A stretch of 64,000 nucleotides of DNA from Mycobacterium sp. 852014-52450_SCH5900713 (GCF_001667075.1 NZ_LZIL01000078.1:124001-188000), one strand, 5' to 3'. Shown: positions 51,140 through 59,858, counted from the stretch's first letter. Made by a program: numbers and translations. Notes: generated from the letters alone by a model not told the origin.

Positions 51140-52615
51140 TTACTGCGGAGGTGATGGTTCAGTCGCGGCTGAGGGGCTGCTGGCCAGGGCGGGTTGCACA
51201 CCGGGCCGGTCGCGGCATAGCGCCGCGATGTCGCAGGGCACAGGTTGACACGCAGGGAGATTGGTTATCAACAGCGCGGCGCATAATGCGCCAAGGCCGA
51301 AGAGTGCCGCGCTCAGCTCTAACACGTGGGCGAATCCGATGGCGCTCGCCGTACCAGTGCTGATCAGGCCCAGGGACCCGATCGATACCAGCGCGGCCAA
51401 ACGCGAGACGCCGTTGTTGATCGCCGACGCCACCCCGCTGTTCTCGGTCGGCACCGACGCCAGTGTCACCGACGTCAGCGGTGTGATCGTCACGACCAGC
51501 CCGATGGCCAGCACGGTCATCCCGGGAACCAGGTCGGTGATCGCTTGGAAACAAATAGGTTTCGGGCGGATCAGGAGCAGCCCGATCCCCGCCAAAGCGG
51601 GGCCGACAATCAGGAACGCACGTGGTCCCAGCCGGGCGGCAATGCGGCCGACATGGCGGGCGAATAGGAACGACAGCGCCGGGATCGGCAGGGTGGCCAG
51701 TCCGGCCGCGGTGGCTGAGTATCCGCCGATTTCTTGGGTGTAGAGGGCGATCGCCAGTGATCCCAGCGTCAACCCGCCGTAGACGAACGCGGTGACGAGG
51801 TTGGCGGCAGCGAAGTTACGAAAGTTGAACAGCGGCAACGGAAGCATCGGAGACCTGCTGCGGTGCTGCCAACTCACGAAGCCGGCCAGTGCGGCGATCC
51901 CGATCACCGCTGGTGTGAAGACCGTCGGGACGGTCCAGCCGTCGCGTTGCGATTCGATCAACGCGTATACGGTCGCCGCCAACCCTACCGCCGACAAGCC
52001 CACCCCGGGGGTATCAACACGGGCGCCTTCGACGCGCCCCGACATCGGACACAGCCAGAACGTGAGTGCATACGCGACCGCCATTGGTATCGATGACAAC
52101 ACGAAAATCCAACGCCAACCCAAGAAATCGACGCACATCCCGCCCAGCAGGGGGCCTAACGCAAAGGCCGTTCCCGTCCACCCGGTCCAGACGCCGATCG
52201 CCGCGGACTGGCGTGCCTTGTCGAACACCGTGTTGATCAGCGCCAGCGAACCCGGCACGAGGAAAGCCGCACCCAGCCCCTGGATGAGGCGCGCGGTGAC
52301 CAGCATCGCCGGTGAGGTGGCAGCCGCCGCCAGAACCGAGCCCGCCCCGAACGCCAACAGCCCGAACCTCATCACCGGAACGCGTCCGAACAAATCCGAA
52401 ATGGACCCGCCGGGAAGAATCGCGGCCGCCGTTGCCAGAAGGTAGCCATCGATGATCCATTGCTGCAACGCCAGACCGCCGCCGAGGTCGTGCTCGATGG
52501 CCGGCAAAGCCAGGTTGATGACCGTGGAGTCGAGGAACGCGACCATTGACACCATCACCGCAACCACCATCGCACGGTTGGTCGGTGCCGCATCGCGCAA
52601 CGTCACTGCCGCCAC
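51140..52615 (-). CDS. DHA2-type MFS drug exporter
   Basis: 491 residues, fourteen expected helices: VSMVAFLDSTVINLALPAIE, motif A GGSISDLFGRVPVMRFG, motif C GTAFALGPLLGGMCVDFLGW. GTG start without a clear ribosome site. It lies downstream of the RidA/nitroreductase fragment on the same strand, about 60 bp after the fragment, so it may be the last gene of that operon. Not closely related to the exporter at the left edge. Likely exports a hydrophobic or quinone-like compound, by family. Confidence 0.88.
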   Translation of the reverse strand: MAAVTLRDAAPTNRAMVVAVMVSMVAFLDSTVINLALPAIEHDLGGGLALQQWIIDGYLLATAAAILPGGSISDLFGRVPVMRFGLLAFGAGSVLAAAATSPAMLVTARLIQGLGAAFLVPGSLALINTVFDKARQSAAIGVWTGWTGTAFALGPLLGGMCVDFLGWRWIFVLSSIPMAVAYALTFWLCPMSGRVEGARVDTPGVGLSAVGLAATVYALIESQRDGWTVPTVFTPAVIGIAALAGFVSWQHRSRSPMLPLPLFNFRNFAAANLVTAFVYGGLTLGSLAIALYTQEIGGYSATAAGLATLPIPALSFLFARHVGRIAARLGPRAFLIVGPALAGIGLLLIRPKPICFQAITDLVPGMTVLAIGLVVTITPLTSVTLASVPTENSGVASAINNGVSRLAALVSIGSLGLISTGTASAIGFAHVLELSAALFGLGALCAALLITNLPACQPVPCDIAALCRDRPGVQPALASSPSAATEPSPPQ

Positions 52616-52676
52616 CGTTCGGCGAGTGGCGATGACCGAGCGTCAGAACCGTTGTGTGCGTCAGTCATTGGCTTGC

Positions 52677-52898
52677 TCACCACCGATCGATATGCACCAC
52701 ATCGCCGACCGGAATCCGCCGAGGCACGGCGGAAGGTCGTCCCGGTGTAGTTGCAGCGGGTGCCTGCACCGCGATCCCCAGGCATTCCCGGATCAGGCCG
52801 ATGGGAACAGGTTTGGTCAAATCGAGACGTTTGCGCACGGAGCGGGTCGTGGTCAGCAGTGCGTCAGTGGACAAGTCGATGATGGGGTAATCGCTCAT
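52677..52898 (-). pseudogene. Truncated nitroreductase-family gene
   Basis: The first 40 or so residues read as a nitroreductase N-terminus (SDYPIIDLSTDALLTTTRSV then RECLGIAVQAP), including the RSVRKR phosphate-binding region. After AVQAP, where a family member would continue with a Ser/Asn FMN-binding motif and about 150 more residues, the sequence turns into unrelated Pro/Arg-rich text and stops at residue 73. The ATG overlaps the ridA stop (ATGA), so it was once an operon partner of RidA. A deletion scar is the likely cause. Confidence 0.7.
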
Positions 52899-53284
52899 GC
52901 CGGTAGGATGGCCGTGACTTCGACTTCCACGCGGATGTTTGGCCACACCAGCCCTTCGATGATGCTGAACATTGCGGCGGGTTCGTGGCGGATGATCTCT
53001 TTGCTCACCGCCAGGTAGGCGGACGCGTTGTCACGGCTGGTGACCCATTGACGCATGTAGACGATATCGGTGAGCTTGGCGCCGGCCTTGGCGAGCGCCT
53101 TTTCGACATTGGCCCAGCACTGCCGGGCTTCGTCGGCGAAGTCCTCGGGCAAAGTACCGTCTTCGCGCACCCCGGGCGTTCCGGAGACGAAAATCTCTGT
53201 GCCGCCGCCGGATACGGCGACAGCGTCGGCGTATTGGCCGATGTGATCGGCCACTCCGGTGCGGATCCGGGTAATGGTGGTCAT
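52895..53284 (-). CDS. RidA/YjgF-family protein
   Basis: 129 residues, trimeric enamine/imine deaminase fold: SGGGTEIFVSGTPGVREDGT, QCWANVEKALAKAGAKLTDI, NIRVEVEVTAIL. Family members hydrolyse reactive enamines from PLP enzymes or act on oxidised metabolites. Start ATG with AAGGAG 8 nt upstream. Overlaps the nitroreductase remnant by 4 bp and follows the MDR reductase by 51 bp, so probably in one operon with it. Confidence 0.9.
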   Translation of the reverse strand: MTTITRIRTGVADHIGQYADAVAVSGGGTEIFVSGTPGVREDGTLPEDFADEARQCWANVEKALAKAGAKLTDIVYMRQWVTSRDNASAYLAVSKEIIRHEPAAMFSIIEGLVWPNIRVEVEVTAILPA

Positions 53285-53335
53285 CTCGAGACTCCTTGGT
53301 AGTGTGAGGTTTTTCGGTGTGTGATGGCATCTTCG

Positions 53336-54265
53336 TCAGGTGTCTGTCTTGATGACCACTCCGCTGGGCTCGTGGCCTGCGACCACTTGTGCGAGGGCGT
53401 AGGCGGCCTGATCCAGGCCGCAGGAACGCGGGGTTGGCATACTCAGCCGATGCGAGGCGAGTAGCGCGGTCAGGCGGTCGAGTTGAGCGCCGTCGGAACG
53501 GACGTAAACCGCGGTCACGCCGATGCCGCGAGTGGATGCGGGCGGGTCGGGAGTGATGGTGGCCAGCCGGCCGCCGTCGGCAAGCGCGGTCATCGCCGCA
53601 GCGGCACCGCTGGGGGCTGCGTTAGCGACGGTGTTGATGGGGTTCTTCGCCAATCCCCTTGCCTGTTGTGGCCACATCCGATCGCGGTAGTCGATTACTT
53701 CGCGCGCGCCATACCCCCGGACTCGGTCGGCGCTCCGCGGGCTGGCGGTGGCGAGCACGTCGACGCCGCGCAGGGCGGCGAGCTGCACGATGAGCCCGCC
53801 GGTGATTCCGCCCGCGCCGTGAACGAGCAACCTTTCTCCAGCGTGAAGGGCCAACGTCTCGCCGACCACCTGCTCGGCGGTCAACGCCGGCACCGGAAAG
53901 ATCGCTGCGGTCTCCCACGAAATCCCTTGCGGTTTACGGGCTAGCGATCCCACGGCTGCGATCAAAAAGGGCGCCCACGTACCTTGGTCGCGCAGCGGCA
54001 CCGGGTGACACAGCACCTCATCACCCACACTGAATCCCTTCGCGTGGGCACCCACGGCCGCGATGACCCCGGCGGCCTCGACACCGAGCGCCAGCGGAGG
54101 GCTGATGCCGACGTCCCAGCCACCGGTGCGAATGATGTCGTCCCAATTGCCGACTCCTGAGCTGCGAACGTCGATGAGAACCTCGTCGTTAGCCAACGGC
54201 CGCGGTTCGTCAACTTCGATCGTCTCCACTTCGCCACCGAAAGCTCGGACCCCCGCTGCGAGCAT
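53336..54265 (-). CDS. Zinc-less MDR quinone oxidoreductase 1
   Basis: 309 residues from the ATG at 54265 (an in-frame GTG at 54295 with AGAGGA upstream would add 10). GroES-like part (VLIDVRSSGVGNWDDIIRTG, GVEAAGVIAAVG), then the NADPH fold ERLLVHGAGGITGGLIVQLA. No catalytic zinc ligands, as in QOR/zeta-crystallin enzymes that reduce quinones or enals. It lies between the flavin reductase (stop 54326) and RidA. Confidence 0.88.
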   Translation of the reverse strand: MLAAGVRAFGGEVETIEVDEPRPLANDEVLIDVRSSGVGNWDDIIRTGGWDVGISPPLALGVEAAGVIAAVGAHAKGFSVGDEVLCHPVPLRDQGTWAPFLIAAVGSLARKPQGISWETAAIFPVPALTAEQVVGETLALHAGERLLVHGAGGITGGLIVQLAALRGVDVLATASPRSADRVRGYGAREVIDYRDRMWPQQARGLAKNPINTVANAAPSGAAAAMTALADGGRLATITPDPPASTRGIGVTAVYVRSDGAQLDRLTALLASHRLSMPTPRSCGLDQAAYALAQVVAGHEPSGVVIKTDT

Positions 54266-54325
54266 GGTCACGGTGAGACGACCAACCAGGCGCACATCAT
54301 TTTGGTTCCTCTCAAGAATCGTTGT

Positions 54326-55828
54326 CTAACCAGTCTGGTAAGCAAGGTGATTCGCTTGATCGCTGTCTTGTGTTTTCTGCCCCGCGTTTTCCGGTAACGG
54401 GGCAAGTTCGGACTCTTGGTCGAGTAGCAGATCCCAGACCTGATTGACCGTCGGATGTGGCGCGACCGCATGGCGCAGGAGACTGACTGGAACTTTCGCG
54501 ACAATAGCCAGGGTGGCTGCTTGCACTAGTTCGGAGAACTCCGGGCCGACAAATGTCGCCCCGAGCAGTGTGTTCGTCTCGGCGTCGATGACCAACTTCG
54601 CCCATCCCTGGAAACCATCCCGGAAAAGGGCCAGGAACGACAGTGTGCCGGGGTAACAGGCAGTTCGCGTCCGCACCACGAACCCCTCTGCTAGGGCTTG
54701 ACTTTCGGAGCGCCCCGCCCTGACGACTTGAGGCTCGGTGAAGATAACCTGCGCGAGGCTGCCCGCATCACGGGCGGCCAACTCGTTCTCCCTGAGTTCT
54801 CGCCCCGCGGCCCGCGCCGCGATGATGTCGGCCACGAGATGGCCGTGATAGGTGGAGATATGCGACAACCGAGCGCGCCCGGTGGTATCGCCTAAGGCGT
54901 ACAGCCAGTGGCCTGTGACGCCGACCGCCTGGAGATGGTCGTTAACAGCGACGAATCCGCCGCTCGGCAGGCCAAGGGTTTCCAGTCCGATGTCGTCTGT
55001 GTTGGTGCGCCGTCCGGCAGCCAGGACGACCTCGTCTACCTCGATGGTCTGGCCGTCGAAAGTTGCGGTGACGGGCCCGCCCGCCACGGGGCGGGCTACC
55101 GCCGACAACTCCGTGTCAAAGTGGATCGTGAGGCCTTTGCTTCGCAGCGACTGCGCGACCAGGTCGCGGGCTTCGGGTTCGCAGCCGGGAAGCAGAGCAT
55201 TCCCGCGTACCAGAAGTGTTACCGCCGAGCCCAAACCGGTGAGGATTGTCGCGAACTCCACACCGACGGGGCCGCCACCCACCACCAGCGCGCGAGGCGG
55301 CACTGCCGTCATGGTCGTCAAGTCCCGATTGGTCCACGGGCGTGCTTGCGCCAACCCAGGTATCTCCGGCACGTTAGGACGTGTGCCGGTGGCCACCACG
55401 ACCGCGTGGCGTGCCTCCAAAACGGCTTGGGTGTTATCGGCACACGCCACCCGCACTGTTCGCTCGCCGCTCAACCGGCCGAACCCATGAAACACCGCTA
55501 CACCCGCTTGCCGCAGTGATGCTGTTCGGTCTTGGTCCGAGAGGTGCTCGATGATCGCGTCGCGTTTGGCGAAGACGGCCGCAATGTCCAGTCCTTCGTC
55601 CGAAACGGTCTCTCGCACCCCGGGGACGGCCTTCGCTAGGTTGAACACCTCGATCGGACGAAGCAGTGTTTTGCTCGGGTTGCAGCCCCAGTAATGGCAC
55701 TCCCCAGCGACTAGACGATCCTCGATGAGCGCTACCGCAAAGCCTGCCGACGCAAGCTTTCGCACGGCGGCCACGCCGCCCACCCCGCCGCCCATGACGA
55801 CCACGTCGAAGTCTTGGCCGGCTTTCAT
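54326..55828 (-). CDS. FAD-dependent pyridine nucleotide-disulfide oxidoreductase
   Basis: 500 residues, class I family (lipoamide/mercuric reductase type). FAD motif VVVMGGGVGGVAAV near residue 10; redox disulfide Cys44-x4-Cys49 in GECHYWGCNPSK, where the usual CLNVGC is replaced by CHYWGC; NAD(P) motif VVGGGPVGVEFATIL; GDTTGRARLSH; interface motif APHPTVNQVW. The variant active site means the disulfide partner is uncertain: not a canonical lipoamide dehydrogenase, and no MerA N-terminal domain. Starts in a 4-bp overlap with the DoxX gene. Confidence 0.9.
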   Translation of the reverse strand: MKAGQDFDVVVMGGGVGGVAAVRKLASAGFAVALIEDRLVAGECHYWGCNPSKTLLRPIEVFNLAKAVPGVRETVSDEGLDIAAVFAKRDAIIEHLSDQDRTASLRQAGVAVFHGFGRLSGERTVRVACADNTQAVLEARHAVVVATGTRPNVPEIPGLAQARPWTNRDLTTMTAVPPRALVVGGGPVGVEFATILTGLGSAVTLLVRGNALLPGCEPEARDLVAQSLRSKGLTIHFDTELSAVARPVAGGPVTATFDGQTIEVDEVVLAAGRRTNTDDIGLETLGLPSGGFVAVNDHLQAVGVTGHWLYALGDTTGRARLSHISTYHGHLVADIIAARAAGRELRENELAARDAGSLAQVIFTEPQVVRAGRSESQALAEGFVVRTRTACYPGTLSFLALFRDGFQGWAKLVIDAETNTLLGATFVGPEFSELVQAATLAIVAKVPVSLLRHAVAPHPTVNQVWDLLLDQESELAPLPENAGQKTQDSDQANHLAYQTG

Positions 55829-56340
55829 CTACCGTCACGTCCAATAATCGGCAACGTTGGCCGGCTGCAACGGCACCAGTCGGCATGCGTCGAATGTGCG
55901 GATTCGACACGGCGCCAGGGGCGGTTGTTAACGGTGGCTGTGCCAAGTGTTGCATAGGCTGCGGCTGCGCTTGCAGCGGAGAAGACGCTGTAGCTAAGGG
56001 GTGATTCTGCGCCCAGGGATACGGCCATCGCGGTTCCAAATACTATGAGCACCAAGCAAGTCGCCGCGCCGATGAGTCTTGGCCGCCAGCCGGTCAGGAG
56101 CAAAACGCCCAGGGTCGCTTCGGTCACGGTGGCGGCCCAGACAATGACGGTCAATAGCCATCCGGAAGCAAACGGAACAAGCCTGTGGACATAGCCGGCG
56201 AAAGCTCCCATGCTCCCCCAGCTACCCTGCCCAAACGGCTTCCACCAACCGAATCGGTCGGCAACAGCGGACAGAAAGGCCGCCGCGAGCGACAACCGTA
56301 GGGCTATCTGGACAAGCTGGCTCGAATCACGCGTGCGCAT
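55825..56340 (-). CDS. DoxX-family membrane protein
   Basis: 171 residues, four helices with the DoxX arrangement (LRLSLAAAFLSAVADRFGWW, then VTEATLGVLLLTGWRPRLIG). DoxX proteins pair with redox enzymes; in M. tuberculosis DoxX, SodA and SseA form a membrane oxidoreductase complex. Here its stop overlaps the flavin disulfide reductase start (ATGA). The ATG at 56340 (MRTRDSS) is chosen because GGGAGCAG is 3-10 nt upstream; a longer start at 56388 exists. Confidence 0.85.
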   Translation of the reverse strand: MRTRDSSQLVQIALRLSLAAAFLSAVADRFGWWKPFGQGSWGSMGAFAGYVHRLVPFASGWLLTVIVWAATVTEATLGVLLLTGWRPRLIGAATCLVLIVFGTAMAVSLGAESPLSYSVFSAASAAAAYATLGTATVNNRPWRRVESAHSTHADWCRCSRPTLPIIGRDGR

Positions 56341-56424
56341 GGACTGCTCCCGCTGTGTCGTATTGCGGCGATGGATGATTGTCGTCAAATTCGTTCATGT
56401 CGAGCAATCCAAACTTCTGGATCG

Positions 56425-56871
56425 CTAACGCGTCGGCTCAGTTCTCGCGTTGTCGGCCGTGGTGAGCGGGGCGTCGCCCGTATCGAGTAGGAAGACGGCG
56501 AGAAGTTCAGCAGGTTCGGTGGCGCTGGCATTTTCACTGATCGTGTGGTGTGCGCCGGGGGCTTCACTCCAAGTCTCACCGGCGTGATAGATGCGTGCAG
56601 GCTCACCTTCGACTTGGCTGCGGATCGCTCCGGAGATCACGTAGGCCATGATGAACGCCGATTTCGCGTGGTGGTGAGCTCCGCTTCTTGCTCCGGGCGG
56701 ATAGCTCACGGTCACTGCTTCAAATGATTTGCCCGGAACGTTGGTCGGTTGATTGAAAACTGTTCGGACAACCGGGTTTTGATCAGAGTTCTCTGGCGCC
56801 GGTTCGGCATGGGCCGCGGGCGCGAGCAACACCGCAATAGTGAGAGCGGCGAGTGGTATTTTTAAGACCAT
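56425..56871 (-). CDS. Secreted cupin-domain protein
   Basis: 148 residues. A clear signal peptide (KIPLAALTIAVLLAPAAHA, cleaved before EPAPE) is followed by a small single cupin barrel: GARSGAHHHAKSAFIMAYVI with three adjacent His as metal ligands, and AGETWSEAPGAHHTISEN with the second motif. A metal-dependent envelope enzyme or binding protein. ATG at 56871 is chosen because it starts the signal peptide. 84 bp upstream of the DoxX start on the same strand. The region has lower GC than its neighbours. Confidence 0.85.
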   Translation of the reverse strand: MVLKIPLAALTIAVLLAPAAHAEPAPENSDQNPVVRTVFNQPTNVPGKSFEAVTVSYPPGARSGAHHHAKSAFIMAYVISGAIRSQVEGEPARIYHAGETWSEAPGAHHTISENASATEPAELLAVFLLDTGDAPLTTADNARTEPTR

Positions 56872-57084
56872 TTTTGACTTGCCTTCGCTTCGGATGTCTT
56901 GACGACTAGCTGAGGTGATTGCACGATCTGGGCTGACCCGCGCACGCCCGGAGACGGATCGCACCCCGTAACCGGCACCGGTAGCTGGCAGCGACGGCGC
57001 GCGGTCGCTTGTTTCTGTTGTACCCCAAAGGGTTCGGTGGACCGACGTGGGGGTAAGACGCCTCCCAGTAACACGCGAGCAAAC

Positions 57085-57110
57085 GAGTGTATGCACGCGT
57101 GCACGCACTC
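57085..57110. promoter_or_regulatory. 26-bp near-perfect palindrome between ADH and cupin genes
   Basis: GAGTG-TA-TGCACGCGTGCA-CG-CACTC: arms match except at the two-base TA/CG positions, and the central 12 bp are perfect. It lies 20 nt after the stop of the MDR gene at 57131 and about 215 bp before the cupin start, so it is either an operator for the cupin gene or a hairpin terminator. Confidence 0.55.
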
Positions 57111-57130
57111 CAATCACGAAAGGTTCCATT

Positions 57131-58051
57131 TCAATCTTCTGCGACGCGCAGGATCGTCTTGCCAGGGACGCGCTTGCCGTTAGCGAATGCGGTGGCAGCT
57201 TCGGCCAATGGCAGCACGGCACCCACCACCGGTTTGAGGCGTCCATCGCGTACTCGCACGGCGAGCTCGGCCAGCTGGGCGCGATCGGCTTCGACCAGGA
57301 AGAAAACTGCCCGCCCGTCGCGCGGCTGGGTCTTTGGCGGCTCGGCGATGGTGACGAGCGTTCCGCCGGCCCGCACCAAAGCAGCCGATCGGTCGAGGAC
57401 CTCTCCGCCTATCACGTCAAACACCACGTCGACTTCGCCGGCGTCCTCTAGCTTTTCGGTCTCCAGATCGACGAAGGTGTGGACGCCGACCTCCCGCGCC
57501 CGGTCTCGGTCTGCGGTCCGGCCGGTACCGATGACGCGCGCACCGACCTCGCGAGCCAGCTGCACCGCTATCGACCCAACCCCACCCGCGGCACCGTGGA
57601 TCAGAACCGTTTGTCCGGGTACGAGGCGGCCGTGGTCGAACAGGCCCTGCCAGGCGGCTAATCCAGAGATCGGCAGCGCCGCCGCCACAACATGGTCGAT
57701 GTCCATCGGCAGCGGTGCCAGATTGCGGGCTTCCACAGCGGTGTACTCCGCAAGCGAGCCGTTGCGGGCCCAATCGGCGAGCCCGAACACCCGCTGACCG
57801 ATGCTTAAAAGTGTTGTGCCGTAGCCCAACTCAACCACGACGCCCGAAAGCTCGTGGCCGGGCACACTCGGCATCCGGTCATGGCCTGCGCGGTCGATCC
57901 AGGTGTGCGGCCAGTCAAGCTCCCCGCGTGTGAAACCCGCGGCGTGTACCCGCACGACGACATCGTTGTCGGCGGCCTGGGGATAAGGCAGGTCGGTCAG
58001 CGACAGGCCAGCGACACCGGCGTCCCGATCTGAAACAGTGATGGCTTGCAT
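57131..58051 (-). CDS. Zinc-less MDR quinone oxidoreductase 2
   Basis: 306 residues, complete. GroES-like domain with GHELSGVVVELG, NADPH fold QTVLIHGAAGGVGSIAVQLA. Second enzyme of this class in 4 kb, only distantly similar to that at 53.3 kb. Its ATG shares the last base of the stop of the small gene upstream (TAATG), so it is translationally coupled to it and, through it, to element B. Confidence 0.9.
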   Translation of the reverse strand: MQAITVSDRDAGVAGLSLTDLPYPQAADNDVVVRVHAAGFTRGELDWPHTWIDRAGHDRMPSVPGHELSGVVVELGYGTTLLSIGQRVFGLADWARNGSLAEYTAVEARNLAPLPMDIDHVVAAALPISGLAAWQGLFDHGRLVPGQTVLIHGAAGGVGSIAVQLAREVGARVIGTGRTADRDRAREVGVHTFVDLETEKLEDAGEVDVVFDVIGGEVLDRSAALVRAGGTLVTIAEPPKTQPRDGRAVFFLVEADRAQLAELAVRVRDGRLKPVVGAVLPLAEAATAFANGKRVPGKTILRVAED

Positions 58052-58296
58052 TACACGTCCTTCCTGATGTTGGGTGTTGTCGCCGGGTCAGCCGTGGGTT
58101 GCGGTTGTACGCTGACGAGCTCAAGGCCCAGATCACGGACCCGGTCCAGGAGCCCGTAAAGCTGTGACTGGTCGCGGATTTCACCGGTAAATTCGGTTCC
58201 GGCCGGACCGGCCTGCAGGCTCATCCCTTCTAGCGCGGACCCGAGCCGCTCGCTCAGGCTGCCCCGAATGCAGATCCGGTACATCGTCGGCTGCAC
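58051..58296 (-). CDS. Small conserved protein coupled to the MDR gene
   Basis: 81 residues, predicted soluble alpha/beta: MYRICIRGSLSERLGSALEG, then GTEFTGEIRDQSQLYGLLDR and VRDLGLELVSVQP. It resembles a small ACT-like domain, and short mycobacterial proteins of this kind often sit next to oxidoreductases; I do not know a function. GTG start with GGAGGATCAA directly before it. Element B covers 34-88 nt upstream. Confidence 0.75.
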   Translation of the reverse strand: MQPTMYRICIRGSLSERLGSALEGMSLQAGPAGTEFTGEIRDQSQLYGLLDRVRDLGLELVSVQPQPTADPATTPNIRKDV

Positions 58297-58329
58297 TTGA
58301 TCCTCCGCTCGCCAGCTGATGATTCAGCG

Positions 58330-58384
58330 TTCACCGACGCGGGGTGAGTCGTCATCACCCGGCGAGCTAATTCACCCGGGTGAA
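58330..58384 (-). promoter_or_regulatory. 44-bp composite element, copy B, plus an extra half-site
   Basis: GGGGTGA (58341-58347), TCACCC (58355-58360), and the perfect palindrome TTCACCCGGGTGAA (58371-58384), with halves 30 bp apart. An additional TTCACC (58330-58335) precedes it. It ends 34 nt before the start of the small gene at 58296, so it should overlap its promoter. Confidence 0.8.
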
Positions 58385-58589
58385 TGCATAGGCATCACTG
58401 GGCGGATCGGCGAGCATCAGGCCGGCGACAGGAGGACTCTGGGTTCACATCTCAAGCGCTGCTGCCCTTACCCAAGACGGCGAGGTTCAGCGTTCCACCG
58501 CAGCCAGCGCGGTGTCAGCGCCAGTCGCCGCCATCTCGCGGCCGCGGTGTCACAGTCATGGTGCACTGGCGCCGAGCCAGGCCCCGGGC

Positions 58590-58949
58590 TCATTGTGCCA
58601 GCTCTGGTTTGACGGCCGACGCGCATGCCCGGCATAAGCGCGCACTCTGGCGGTCGGCGAATCTTGGTGATGCACTCAGTCTTTGACATGCACCTCCGCA
58701 CACCGGGCACTCTTGGCCGGCGGCAGCCGCCTGATGGTCACGGCGCTCCCAGACGGCCGCTCGTCCCCGCCCCAACGCCTTGCGGCGTCGCCTACCCCCG
58801 CAGGCGATCATCCCGGCCGCAACCAAGGATCCCGCACAAACGGCGGCGGCGACGCCGAAATCGACCAGCTGACCATTGATCAACACGAGGACCGCATAAT
58901 CACCGGCCGCCACAGCCACAAACAGGGAGGCAATGCGTAATCGCGTCAT
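58590..58949 (-). CDS. Small membrane protein with a C-terminal zinc-ribbon
   Basis: 119 residues. Two N-terminal helices (RIASLFVAVAAGDYAVLVLI, FGVAAAVCAGSLVAAGMIAC), a basic linker, then a four-Cys motif CPVCGGAC...LCRAC that probably binds zinc. Not a family I recognise. Its ATG overlaps the stop of the upstream Cys-rich gene (ATGA), which fixes the start. Confidence 0.65.
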   Translation of the reverse strand: MTRLRIASLFVAVAAGDYAVLVLINGQLVDFGVAAAVCAGSLVAAGMIACGGRRRRKALGRGRAAVWERRDHQAAAAGQECPVCGGACQRLSASPRFADRQSARLCRACASAVKPELAQ

Positions 58950-59302
58950 GGCGCCAGCCCGTCGAGCCCGATCGAGCGGACGGCAAAGATGCTGCGCAGG
59001 TATCCAGTGGGACGCCCGCATGTGGCGCACATCGGATGTGTGCCGCATCGGGACGCCACCTCGCGTTTATCGCCGACGTAGGTCGCCATCGCCCACTGCA
59101 CGGTAGCCAGACAGGGTTGACAGAGCGTCTCGATGAGGTCGCCGTCTGGGGTTAGCCCCATCTGGTCACATCCGTCGACGGCGTGTATCTCGGCGACCGC
59201 GACCGCCGGCGCACCGCACGCAATGCCGGTCGACACGCCCTGGGCACTACAGATGGGCTGCAGCGCGTGTAGTTGATCTTCGATCGTCGGCACGGTCTCC
59301 AT
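58946..59302 (-). CDS. Cys-rich small protein
   Basis: 118 residues, soluble, with several Cys pairs (ICSAQG, IACGAP, LCQPC, CGTHPMCATCG) suggesting two zinc sites. Not recognised. ATG at 59302 with AAAGGAG 9 nt upstream. Coupled to the membrane zinc-ribbon gene by a 4-bp overlap. Element C lies 300 bp upstream of the start. Part of the open frame upstream of this ATG is unlikely to be coding. Confidence 0.65.
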   Translation of the reverse strand: METVPTIEDQLHALQPICSAQGVSTGIACGAPAVAVAEIHAVDGCDQMGLTPDGDLIETLCQPCLATVQWAMATYVGDKREVASRCGTHPMCATCGRPTGYLRSIFAVRSIGLDGLAP

Positions 59303-59858
59303 GACGGCATCTCCTTTCCGATGGGCCCAACGCCGGGCAGACGCGGCGGCGTCCCGGATTCGATGCGGCAGCCATGGTGTTCGCGCGGCGCCGGATGCGC
59401 ATTCAGCAGCCGGTCGTTGAAATTGGCGACGCCTCATCTGATTTCTCCAATTTGTGGCGATGGTTTCTGCGGTGGCTAACGCAGCAAGGTGTCCACCACC
59501 ACCGCGACCCGTTGCTCACTTATGCGGCTCCGAACGCAGACCGGGTACAAGGTTCGGTTCCACGTATCCTCGGCTGCGATCTGTTAAGCCAGCATTCAGT
59601 GAGGTGGGATGAGTGGACATCACCCCGCAAACTGATTCACCCGGGCGATTTGGCGAGTATCGCTAGCGGTAAGGCAGTAATCGGTTTGCGATTGCGGCAA
59701 TGGCGATCACGGAAGAAGCGCCTGGAAACGGGGCGGGGGCGATTCACTCACAAGCAGAAATACGAAATATGTTGGAGTGCAACATCATAATAGGTGCGCA
59801 GGCGTTACGGCTTGCACGTCCGTGAACGTCATTGTCGACGGGGCGCTCCGCTGTGTGA
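59303..59858. other. 556-bp intergenic region
   Basis: No convincing gene. It holds element C (59606-59649). Short open frames are present on both strands, but they lack ribosome sites and their composition is poor. The rest shows nothing further that I can identify. Confidence 0.5.
59606..59649 (-). promoter_or_regulatory. 44-bp composite element, copy C (most diverged)
   Basis: GGGATGA (59606-59612), TCACCCC (59620-59626), TTCACCCGGGCGA (59636-59648). Spacing of the halves is again exactly 30 bp; two half-sites carry one mismatch each. About 300 bp before the Cys-rich gene at 59302 and in the space downstream of the UsfY-like gene. Confidence 0.7.

Noticed and set aside
59374-59790. A 138-codon plus-strand frame over element C
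   Set aside because: No domain, no ribosome site, and it reads through the regulatory element.
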